From: Methylobacter sp.
Lineage (GTDB): Bacteria > Pseudomonadota > Gammaproteobacteria > Methylococcales > Methylomonadaceae
Assembly: GCA_023229605.1 (NCBI GenBank)
Contig: JALNYY010000003.1
Span: 1-64,000, forward strand
Direction of reading: 5' to 3'
Length of the DNA: 64,000 bases
This document shows positions 1-6,444 of the stretch, in pieces. The position numbers were made by a program, and so were the translations under genes. The notes beneath the pieces are model-generated. The model was not told the DNA's origin and made no database searches. It saw only the letters and a list, made by a program, of their open reading frames with translations. The stretch's first letter is position 1; each line of letters opens with the position of its first letter.

Positions 1-536
1 ATAGCGTGGAAAAAACCTATCTGGCCGTAGTGCGCGGTTACAGCGCCGAGCGGGCGATTATCGATTATCCGTTACAGGAGCAACTGGATAAAATGACCGA
101 CCGTCCGGCGCAACAGGATAAAGCCCCCCAGTCCGCAATTACCCATTATCGACGTCTCGCCACACTGGAATTGCCGTTTGCGGTGGGACGTTACCCGACC
201 AGCCGTTATTCCTTGTTGCAGCTTTCTCCGAAAACGGGTCGTAAACATCAACTGCGCCGGCATTTAAAGCATATTTTTCATCCGATTATCGGCGACACCA
301 CGCATGGCGACGGTAAGCACAACGATTTTTTCCGGCAACAATTAAATTGCCGGCAACTGTTGCTTGCCTCGACCCAACTCAATTTTCCACATCCTGTCAC
401 AGGACAACGGCTGGAAATTCAAGCGCCGTTGGATGCCGGTTTCGGCCGAATTGTTACGGAACTTAACTGGAATGTAGATGGTGCATATTCCGCGATCCCA
501 TTATCTTCTTTAGCAACACTCAACAAATGGAGTTAG
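1..536 (+). CDS. truC: tRNA pseudouridine(65) synthase TruC, 5'-truncated by window edge
   Basis: TruC isomerises uridine 65 in tRNA to pseudouridine in the cytoplasm. Only the C-terminal about 178 residues are present: the reading frame is open to the left edge, so the GTG at 6 is internal. The visible part carries the late RluA/TruC-family block R-x-H-Q-(L/I)-R-R-H (around GRKHQLRRHLKH) followed by IIGDTTHGDGKHN, which is typical of TruC. The catalytic aspartate lies upstream, outside the window. The gene stops 4 bp before the glucosylceramidase-like gene, so the two may be cotranscribed, although no functional link is known. Confidence 0.88.
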   Translation, partial: SVEKTYLAVVRGYSAERAIIDYPLQEQLDKMTDRPAQQDKAPQSAITHYRRLATLELPFAVGRYPTSRYSLLQLSPKTGRKHQLRRHLKHIFHPIIGDTTHGDGKHNDFFRQQLNCRQLLLASTQLNFPHPVTGQRLEIQAPLDAGFGRIVTELNWNVDGAYSAIPLSSLATLNKWS

Positions 537-540
537 CAAA

Positions 541-1887
541 ATGACAAAACAGCGTCCGGTAAGACAATTTTGCACCGCTCATAACACGGCCTATCGGTTG
601 TCGGAACTGGAGCCGATAGAGTTCGAATCTGCCGAGAATTTTTCCGATCCCTCGGTGTTCATAGACACAACCGTTAAGTTTCAAGAAATTCAGGGCTTCG
701 GCGGGGCTTTCACCGAAGCGGCTGCGGTAACCTTAGACAAAATGCCGGTCCACTTGCGGCAGGAAATTCTGGAAGCCTATTTCTCGCCGGACACCGGCAA
801 TGCCTATGCCTTATGCCGAACCCACATCAACAGCTGCGATTTCTCGCTGGGAAATTATGCCTATACGGAAGTGGACGGCGATGTAGAGCTTAAGCATTTC
901 AGCATCGAGCATGACCGGCAAGCCCTGATTCCGATGATACGCGAGGCCATCGATTTGTCCGGCGGCAGGTTAAAGCTTTTCGCTTCGCCCTGGAGTCCTC
1001 CGGCCTGGATGAAAACCAACGGCATGATGAATAACGGCGGCAAGCTTAAGCCGGAATATCGCCAAGCCTGGGCGGATTATTATGTCCGTTACATTCAGGG
1101 GTATGGGCGGGAGGGCATAGCGATTTGGGGGCTGACGGTGCAGAACGAGCCGGAAGCCACGCAAACGTGGGACTCCTGCATTTACACCGGCGAAGAAGAA
1201 CGGGATTTTGTCAGGGATTACCTAGGCCCAACCCTGCATGATGCCGGGCTAGCCAATGTTAAAGTGATAGTCTGGGATCACAATCGCGACCGGATGTTTG
1301 AGCGTGCCAAGGCCGTACTGGACGATCCGAAGGCTGCCCAGTATGTCTGGGGCGTCGGTTTCCACTGGTATTGCGGGGATCACTTCGACAACGTGCAGCT
1401 GACTCATGACGCCTATCCCGACAAACACCTTATTTTCACGGAAGGTTGCCAGGAAGCCGGGCCGCATCTCGGTTCGTGGGATACCGGAGAGCGTTATGCC
1501 CATTCGATGATAAACGATCTTAACCGCTGGACCGAGGCCTGGGTGGATTGGAACATGGTTCTGGACGAAACAGGCGGCCCCAACCATGTGAACAATTTAT
1601 GCAGCGCGCCGATTATTGCCGACACCAAAGCAGGAGAAATACTTTATCAAAGCTCTTATTACTACATCGGCCATTTCTCCCGTTTCATCCGGCCGGGGGC
1701 TCGCCGGGTAGCCTGCGCCAAAACCCTGGACAGCCTTGAAGCAAGCGCATTTTTGAATGTTGATGGAACCGTGGCCGTTGTGGTCTTGAACCGCACCGGG
1801 CAGGAAATTGATTTCGTGCTGAAGAGCCAGGGATTACAGGCTAAAACCTCAATACCGGCTCGGGGGATTAAGACTTTTGTTTTTTAA
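541..1887 (+). CDS. GH30-family glycoside hydrolase, glucosylceramidase-like
   Basis: This is a 448-residue retaining beta-glycosidase of the GH30 (human GBA-like) type, which cleaves beta-glucosides such as glucosylceramide. The visible landmarks are the GFGGAFTEA loop near residue 52, SPWSPPAWMK near 149, the acid/base glutamate E203 in QNEPEA and the nucleophile E301 in FTEGCQE. The C-terminal beta-sandwich ends in VVLNRTGQ and KGIKTFVF-like strands. I see no signal peptide, so the protein is predicted to be cytoplasmic, which is unusual for a polysaccharide-degrading enzyme. The length suits the family. It sits 4 bp after truC. Its true substrate (glucosylceramide, xylan or a beta-glucan) cannot be told from the sequence. 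Confidence 0.85.
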   Translation: MTKQRPVRQFCTAHNTAYRLSELEPIEFESAENFSDPSVFIDTTVKFQEIQGFGGAFTEAAAVTLDKMPVHLRQEILEAYFSPDTGNAYALCRTHINSCDFSLGNYAYTEVDGDVELKHFSIEHDRQALIPMIREAIDLSGGRLKLFASPWSPPAWMKTNGMMNNGGKLKPEYRQAWADYYVRYIQGYGREGIAIWGLTVQNEPEATQTWDSCIYTGEEERDFVRDYLGPTLHDAGLANVKVIVWDHNRDRMFERAKAVLDDPKAAQYVWGVGFHWYCGDHFDNVQLTHDAYPDKHLIFTEGCQEAGPHLGSWDTGERYAHSMINDLNRWTEAWVDWNMVLDETGGPNHVNNLCSAPIIADTKAGEILYQSSYYYIGHFSRFIRPGARRVACAKTLDSLEASAFLNVDGTVAVVVLNRTGQEIDFVLKSQGLQAKTSIPARGIKTFVF

Positions 1888-1908
1888 TAATTGCTGGGGG
1901 AGTTGTTT

Positions 1909-2024
1909 ATGCAGATATACTTTTGACAGTTGATGAAAGGTTGATAAAAAAGGCGCTGACCATCAACAACTTAAATATATCAGTCCGTAACCCTTTAATT
2001 TGGTTAAGTGAGGCTTTACCATGA
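1909..2024 (+). pseudogene. Relic of a VapB-like antitoxin
   Basis: An ATG at 1909 gives MQIYF and then a stop. The next frame, from 1923, reads LTVDERLIKKALTINNLN, which has the look of the N-terminal strand and first helix of VapB/RHH-type antitoxins (pattern LT(V/I)D-x-x-L-(I)-x-x-A-L). A one-base shift is needed to join the start to this segment, and it soon ends at a TGA that overlaps the ATG of the next gene. No toxin follows directly. The call is by pattern only and could be chance. Confidence 0.35.
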
Positions 2025-2224
2025 GTGCAGTTGAATACAAAACCGAGCAGGAAATCCAAAAGATGGGTATCGATATTCTTTACAAAGGGCTTGGGGCGAC
2101 CGATTTTATCCGTTTTATGCAGCAATTCAATCAAGGTCACGGCAACTACGTGGAAGATCGTCTGGAGTGGCAACAAAATTATTCAGTAAACGATATTCTT
2201 GCGGAAATTGAAAACAGCAAGTAG
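2021..2224 (+). CDS. Small conserved-looking protein of unknown function (67 aa)
   Basis: This is a 67-residue, acidic, probably cytoplasmic protein with no signal peptide or membrane segment. A central LYKGLGATDFIRFMQQFNQGHGNY block is followed by a C-terminal VNDILAEIENS helix. The ATG overlaps the stop of the VapB-like relic (ATGA), a coupling typical of two-gene cassettes. I recall similar 60-70 residue proteins beside toxin-antitoxin genes in other bacteria but cannot name a family. The context suggests a component or leftover of such a module. The function is not assigned. Confidence 0.55.
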   Translation: MSAVEYKTEQEIQKMGIDILYKGLGATDFIRFMQQFNQGHGNYVEDRLEWQQNYSVNDILAEIENSK

Positions 2225-2310
2225 TCTGGTATAGAGTGGCAGTAAGAGCGTGAGCACCCCATCAAAACAGCTAGGCGATGGTTTCAATGCGTTTTACCTC
2301 TACGCCTCTG

Positions 2311-2367
2311 TTTATGACCGACATTAACGCGAATCAAATGTCGGGCAACGAAAAGATTTTGCCCGAC
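2311..2367. repeat. REP-like palindromic element, copy A
   Basis: This contains the hairpin GTCGGGCAA...TTGCCCGAC (2340-2367) preceded by TTTATGACCGACATT. It shares TTTATG(A/C)CCGACATT and ATGTCGGGCAACGAAAAG with copy C at 4124-4200, so it belongs to a dispersed intergenic family. It lies in the gap upstream of the HEPN-motif gene. Confidence 0.6.
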
Positions 2368-2407
2368 CTACCCGGCTGCTGGGGAATTCGAGAAAATTCT
2401 AGCGTTT

Positions 2408-2428
2408 ATTGTCATAGATTATGACAAT
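2408..2428. promoter_or_regulatory. Perfect 9-bp inverted repeat, candidate operator
   Basis: The arms ATTGTCATA and TATGACAAT are exact reverse complements around a 3-base GAT spacer. The site lies about 50 bp upstream of the HEPN-motif gene in AT-rich sequence, with a TATAAT at 2451-2456. This geometry suits a dimeric repressor site. No regulator gene is adjacent, so the binding protein is unknown. Confidence 0.5.
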
Positions 2429-2476
2429 CGATAATGATATACAAAAACCATATAATAATTTTTTGGGTTATAGGAT

Positions 2477-3781
2477 ATGTCAAACAAGTCAGCTGATAAA
2501 AAGGAAGGCGAAGAGCCGTTGAAAAAGGCTCCTTGGGGCCATATTCTGGGCTCGCAAAGTTCATTCTTGAATAATCTCGAATGTATCGGGGAAATGGTTT
2601 CTTTAGTGCTTCCTGTTCTAAAAAACAGAGATCAAGAAAGGAAAGTGCGCATCAATCAGCTTATTGAGGAAATTGAAACTGAAAAGGGCAAAAGCCTACG
2701 CATCAAATCGCTGACGGATATCAAGGAGTTCGCCGGTCATATGCAGAAAATGAAGCAAGGTGACCGAATGTTTCGACAGGGAGTAATTACCTCCATTGTC
2801 TCAAAGTTTGATGAATTCGTAATTGACGTTCTCAACGTCTGCTACCGCGAGAACCCTGGGTGGCTTAAAAATCCAGACAAAAAGATTTCTTACAAGGAAC
2901 TCTTAGAGATTGAATCGCTTGATGCGCTTAAAGACGAAATTATCTCGAAGGAGATTGATGGCTTAATGCGTGATTCCCACCATATTCAGATAGCATTTCT
3001 CGATAGCAAGCTGAAGCTTGGAATAGAACGCGAGTTTCCCTCGTGGCTTGAATTCCTAGAGATTACCGAGCGGCGCAATCTATTTGTTCATACCGGAGGA
3101 ACAGTCTCGCCTCAATACCTCGAAAATTGCAAGAAGTGGAAGATTTCCCTTGATGAACAAATAAAAGAAGGTGGTCACCTGACAGCAACCGATGAATACA
3201 TTCAAAAAGCTATAGATTGCTTTTACGAGTTAAGCGTGCGTGTGGCGCAGGCTATTGTCCGTCGAATTTTTCCCGTGAGTAGTGAAGATGCCGATAATAA
3301 ACTTAACAACCAATCTGTTGACCTACTCAGCGAAGAGAGGTGGGAACTTGCTGAGCGTATTTTCAATTTCGCGCTGAGTATCCCTGAGGATCTCACTTCC
3401 AAAGGTGAAATGAAGTATTATTTCCTGATCAACCGCTGCATCGCGATGAAACATTTGGGTAAGTCTATCCATGAATGTCTTCATTCTGTGGATTGGCGCC
3501 CGTTCCATCCGAAATATAACTTTGCGGTCGCAATTCTCGAGGAGCGCTATGATGAGGCGGAGAAGCTAATGAGATCTACTGCGGTGCGTGAGGAGGTCAC
3601 TGAGCAGTGCTTTAAGGAATGGCCGCTTCTCAGGGACTTTCGTAAAACCGAGGCATTCCAAAGTGCTTACAAAGAAATATTTGGAAAAGACTACGGCGAA
3701 GAACTCATTGAGGAAGTGGAAAGAGAGATTAAGGCTCAACAATGCATGGGACTCCCCGATTCTGGCGCTCCAACGCTGTAA
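2477..3781 (+). CDS. HEPN-motif protein with TPR-like C-terminus, function unknown
   Basis: This is a 434-residue soluble protein, strongly charged and mostly helical. Around residues 180-215 it contains LEITERRNLFVHTGGTVSPQYL, which fits the R-x4-H active-site motif (RNLFVH) of HEPN RNases. The segment before it, from about residue 95, resembles helical HEPN or swt1-like regions. The C-terminal third (about 290-420) has TPR-like helices, including a WELAERIF and an EERYDEAEKLM stretch. It stands alone between toxin-antitoxin remnants, with a perfect palindrome just upstream of the start. Its last about 20 residues are probably altered by the 116-bp duplication described separately. No family name is certain. 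A defence or toxin role is inferred from the motif and setting. Confidence 0.6.
   Translation: MSNKSADKKEGEEPLKKAPWGHILGSQSSFLNNLECIGEMVSLVLPVLKNRDQERKVRINQLIEEIETEKGKSLRIKSLTDIKEFAGHMQKMKQGDRMFRQGVITSIVSKFDEFVIDVLNVCYRENPGWLKNPDKKISYKELLEIESLDALKDEIISKEIDGLMRDSHHIQIAFLDSKLKLGIEREFPSWLEFLEITERRNLFVHTGGTVSPQYLENCKKWKISLDEQIKEGGHLTATDEYIQKAIDCFYELSVRVAQAIVRRIFPVSSEDADNKLNNQSVDLLSEERWELAERIFNFALSIPEDLTSKGEMKYYFLINRCIAMKHLGKSIHECLHSVDWRPFHPKYNFAVAILEERYDEAEKLMRSTAVREEVTEQCFKEWPLLRDFRKTEAFQSAYKEIFGKDYGEELIEEVEREIKAQQCMGLPDSGAPTL
3601..3716 (+). repeat. 116-bp perfect direct repeat, copy 1 (inside the HEPN gene)
   Basis: This stretch, which encodes EQCFKEWPLLRDF through EELIEE, is repeated base for base at 3784-3899, 183 bp downstream. 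A 67-bp spacer containing the stop codon separates the copies. The perfect identity implies a recent duplication or recombination at the 3' end of the gene. Confidence 0.9.
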
Positions 3782-3783
3782 GG

Positions 3784-3899
3784 TGAGCAGTGCTTTAAGG
3801 AATGGCCGCTTCTCAGGGACTTTCGTAAAACCGAGGCATTCCAAAGTGCTTACAAAGAAATATTTGGAAAAGACTACGGCGAAGAACTCATTGAGGAAG
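3784..3899 (+). repeat. 116-bp perfect direct repeat, copy 2 (noncoding)
   Basis: This is an exact copy of 3601-3716, now downstream of the HEPN gene stop. Read in the gene's frame it would end EELIEEAG and then stop, at the edge of REP-like element B. It may be the original 3' end of the gene, displaced by an insertion of the 67-bp spacer and the new copy. Confidence 0.9.
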
Positions 3900-3903
3900 C
3901 CGG

Positions 3904-3984
3904 GTAGGTTGGGCAACGTTTTTCTGCCCAACATTATCGCGCGGCCAATGTTGGGCAAACGATAAAGCTGTTTGCCCAACCTAC
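3904..3984. repeat. REP/BIME-like double-hairpin element, copy B
   Basis: Two hairpins are nested in a larger palindrome. They are GTTGGGCA...TGCCCAAC (3908-3932) and GTTGGGCAAAC...GTTTGCCCAAC (3950-3980), and the outer ends GTAGGTTGGGC and GCCCAACCTAC pair with each other. The GGGCAA core relates it to copies A and C. Confidence 0.65.
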
Positions 3985-4123
3985 ACAAACTACGGTGTCA
4001 GCCCGGATCGGGTGGAAATGACAGGATTGCGCCCACTATCCCTCCCGCACCACCGGACATGCGGTTGAACCCAGCGACTTATTTCATCGCAAAATCTGAT
4101 GGTACCCACACATCCCCAGTCGC

Positions 4124-4200
4124 GTAGATCGGGCAAGCTATTTATGCCCGACATTCACATACATACATCAAAATGTCGGGCAACGAAAAGCTATTGCCCG
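4124..4200. repeat. REP-like palindromic element, copy C
   Basis: It carries two small hairpins, CGGGCA...TGCCCG (4130-4150) and CGGGCAA...TTGCCCG (about 4177-4200). The second shares the ATGTCGGGCAACGAAAAG core with copy A. Its right end forms the present 3' end of the broken CopG-type antitoxin reading frame. The remaining sequence from 3985 to 4123 holds no gene. It includes CCACCGGACATGCGG at about 4045-4065, which vaguely recalls group II intron ends. Confidence 0.55.
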
Positions 4201-4467
4201 TCAGGACTCATCAAGGGCAAGTGCTGTTTCCCAAGGTGCAGGGCGTTTTCATGCGTCTGACGGATAAGCCGTTGATAGGTTACGCCTGAACGCTCGGCTT
4301 CTTCTTTGATAGCTTCAAAAAGCGTTTCAGGCAGGCGCATTATCCTTTGGCTGAAATTCAAAACTAACAGGTTTCATGCCTGACAAGTCATATTGGGTTA
4401 AATCGGCCTCGTCTACAAAAGTCTCGGCGGCTTTATCGGTTCTAAGTTTTGGAAATCTCTTTTTCAT
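4191..4467 (-). pseudogene. Frameshifted CopG/BrnA-type antitoxin
   Basis: From the ATG at 4467 the minus strand reads MKKRFPKLRTDKAAETFVDE, then LTQYDLSGMKPVSFEFQPKD, and stops at 4327. This closely matches the start of BrnA/CopG-type antitoxins (pattern S-x-F-K-P-x-x-F-E-F-x-P-K-D). The expected continuation, MRLPETLFEAIKEEAERSG and TYQRLIRQTHENAL, is present in another frame from 4340 to 4191. A small indel after the PKD motif has removed about four residues and shifted the frame. The C-terminus runs into REP-like element C. No BrnT toxin gene is next to it, so it is an orphan relic. Confidence 0.75.
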
Positions 4468-4499
4468 AATGTTGTATCTCTTACGAACTGATGCATTTA

Positions 4500-4931
4500 T
4501 CAAAAAGACAACTCACTCAACAAACAAATACTGCCAAGCTGCTGAGTTTTAGCAAAATGCCGTTTATCGGTTGTCACCAATACGCCTTCATTACACAAAG
4601 CCATCGCATGAAAAAGAGCGTCATAAATTGAAGGATAACCGCTTTTGTCGTGCCCCTGAGAAATAATCTGTAAGGCCTTGTTTCGCTCAGCATCGGAAAC
4701 CGCCCGCATTTGCAACAAATATTTCTGCGCCTCAAGCAATTCAACCACGCTCTCAAGCGGGACACCGCAACGTTGAGCTGTGTTAATAACCTCCAAGTAC
4801 AGCAAATCAGGTGCAATCAGTATTGCCTTATCTGCCGCAGCCTGAATAAAAAGTTGTTGTGCTTTGTCCCTATCAACTTCATCAAGAAACAGCTTCACAA
4901 AAACCGAGCAGTCAATTACATAACGTTGCAT
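4500..4931 (-). CDS. vapC: PIN-domain toxin, VapC family
   Basis: This 143-residue PIN-domain ribonuclease is the toxin of a type II toxin-antitoxin pair; VapC toxins cleave tRNA or rRNA in a Mg-dependent way. The acidic active-site residues are visible: D7 (VIDCSVF), E47 (LYLEVIN), D104 (IYDALFHA) and D122 (TTDKRHF). Its ATG lies 2 bp after the stop of the antitoxin gene, the standard antitoxin-first layout. The catalytic set is complete, so the toxin should be active. Confidence 0.9.
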   Translation of the reverse strand: MQRYVIDCSVFVKLFLDEVDRDKAQQLFIQAAADKAILIAPDLLYLEVINTAQRCGVPLESVVELLEAQKYLLQMRAVSDAERNKALQIISQGHDKSGYPSIYDALFHAMALCNEGVLVTTDKRHFAKTQQLGSICLLSELSF

Positions 4932-4933
4932 GG

Positions 4934-5182
4934 TTAACTTCGCGCTGCATCAATAACTTGTTGCACACGAGCTTCCCTGACTTCACGTAAAACATCAACC
5001 GAATCCTGATCGATTTTATAGGGCTTGAAGGTTAAAATTTTTTCCAAAGCCTTTTGTTTATGCCAGTCATCTACCGCTTTTTTAATGGCTAGACTAATAA
5101 AAGCGGCCCTTTCGCCTTTTGCGGCAATGCTATCCAATTCATCCTTTAAGTCATCATCAATAGTAATACTTAATCTTTGCAT
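4934..5182 (-). CDS. vapB: Antitoxin of the VapBC pair, ribbon-helix-helix type
   Basis: This protein of about 82 residues has an N-terminal RHH strand MQRLSITIDDDLKDELDSIA, a second helix FISLAIKKAVDDW, and a charged C-terminal tail that would wrap the toxin. I chose the ATG at 5182 because AAAGG lies about 8 bases upstream. A GTG three codons earlier is possible. RHH antitoxins normally repress their own promoter, which would lie in the AT-rich 5190-5220 stretch. It is directly followed by vapC. Confidence 0.87.
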   Translation of the reverse strand: MQRLSITIDDDLKDELDSIAAKGERAAFISLAIKKAVDDWHKQKALEKILTFKPYKIDQDSVDVLREVREARVQQVIDAARS

Positions 5183-5330
5183 TTTTAGCACCTTTTATTG
5201 GGTTTATAAATAATACTATAGCATGACCGCCTGCAATCCAGATTCACAAATTCCCAATTACATTTGTCGCGGACGGTGTTCGCCTGTTATCTGCGAACTA
5301 ACCCGCGCACTTTGGAGAATTGGGAGCCAA

Positions 5331-5365
5331 GTAGATCTGGTTAGCGTAGCCGTAACCCGATCTAC
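5331..5365. repeat. Imperfect palindrome GTAGATC...GATCTAC
   Basis: GTAGATCTGGTTAGCG pairs with CGTAACCCGATCTAC with two mismatches. It looks like another dispersed intergenic palindrome, of a different type from the GGGCAA elements. It lies in the 237-bp gap between vapB and trhO, which otherwise shows no gene. Confidence 0.5.
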
Positions 5366-5419
5366 GGAACTGATGACGTGCTGGCTGAGCTTATTTGCTA
5401 AGACTGATGTATTTTCGTT

Positions 5420-6397
5420 TTACTTTTCTGATACCCGTTGCCGCCGCTGCATTTTGGCTACACGTTTTTGCACCAGCGTCTTGGCCGCATCTGCACCGAT
5501 ATGCGCTTCGCCGCGCTTTTTGGCTAATTCCATTTGTTTTTCACGCTCCATGAAACGGGTTTTCCGCTCAGCGGTGATTTTGTCGTAACAATGAGGGCAG
5601 CTGACGCCTTGCTGATAGTGTTCGCCGGCTTTATCGGCTTCGGTGATAGGCAGGCGGCAGGCGTTGCATTGGTCGTAGTTGCCTTTTTCAAGCTGTAAGT
5701 TAACAGTCACCCGGTCGTCAAAGACAAAGCATTCGCCTTCCCAAAGCGTTTCCTGTGCGGAGACTTCTTCCAGGTATTTTAATATGCCGCCTTTGAGATG
5801 ATAGACCTCGTCGAAGCCCTGTTCTTTTAAGAAGGCCGTGGATTTTTCGCAGCGGATGCCGCCGGTGCAGAACATCGCCACTTTTTTGTGTTTTTCGGGG
5901 TCGAGATTTTCTTTAACGTATTGCGGAAACTCCCGAAAGCTCGCCGTATTTGGGTTAATCGCGTTTTTAAAGGTGCCGACTTTAAATTCGTAGTCGTTGC
6001 GGGTGTCCACCAGTATCACGTCAGGGTCTGAGATCAGTTTATTCCATTCTTGAGGGCTGACATAAGTACCGACCACGCGCTTGGGATCGATGCCTTCCAC
6101 GCCCATGGTCACGATCTCTTTTTTGAGTTTAACTTTGGCGCGGTTGAAAGGTAGTGTGTCGGTCAGCGATTCTTTGTGATCGATATCCGCCAGGCGTGTG
6201 TCGCTGCGTAGCCAGGTTAGCACGGTGTCGATGGCTTGGCGTGATCCGGCTATCGTGCCGTTGATGCCTTCGCCGGCCAGCAGCAAGGTGCCGCGAACCT
6301 GATGGGCTTCCATGACCTCATGCAGGGGTTGGCGCAAAGCCTGGTAATTTTCCAGGGTGACAAATTTGTACAGGGCACAAACTACTATTTGGGGCAT
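5420..6397 (-). CDS. trhO: tRNA uridine(34) hydroxylase TrhO (YceA), rhodanese-domain protein
   Basis: TrhO hydroxylates U34 of certain tRNAs to 5-hydroxyuridine, using O2, as a step in cmo5U or mo5U formation. The 325-residue protein has an N-terminal acylphosphatase-like part (about 1-95) with AGEGINGTIAG, a rhodanese domain (about 115-215) with VDTRNDYEFKVG and the active-site loop CTGGIRCEKS (C177, C183), and a C-terminal Cys motif CNACRLP plus CPHCYD. The length and order match the family. It lies 47 bp downstream of the FAD oxidoreductase gene on the same strand. Confidence 0.93.
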   Translation of the reverse strand: MPQIVVCALYKFVTLENYQALRQPLHEVMEAHQVRGTLLLAGEGINGTIAGSRQAIDTVLTWLRSDTRLADIDHKESLTDTLPFNRAKVKLKKEIVTMGVEGIDPKRVVGTYVSPQEWNKLISDPDVILVDTRNDYEFKVGTFKNAINPNTASFREFPQYVKENLDPEKHKKVAMFCTGGIRCEKSTAFLKEQGFDEVYHLKGGILKYLEEVSAQETLWEGECFVFDDRVTVNLQLEKGNYDQCNACRLPITEADKAGEHYQQGVSCPHCYDKITAERKTRFMEREKQMELAKKRGEAHIGADAAKTLVQKRVAKMQRRQRVSEK

Positions 6398-6444
6398 TAT
6401 GATTCCTTGTTGCGGACCGGAACGTAAATCCGATTATGTAGTGA

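Noticed and set aside
3588..3965. Open frame across both 116-bp copies
   Set aside because: Its continuity is a by-product of the duplication, and it overlaps the HEPN gene in another frame.
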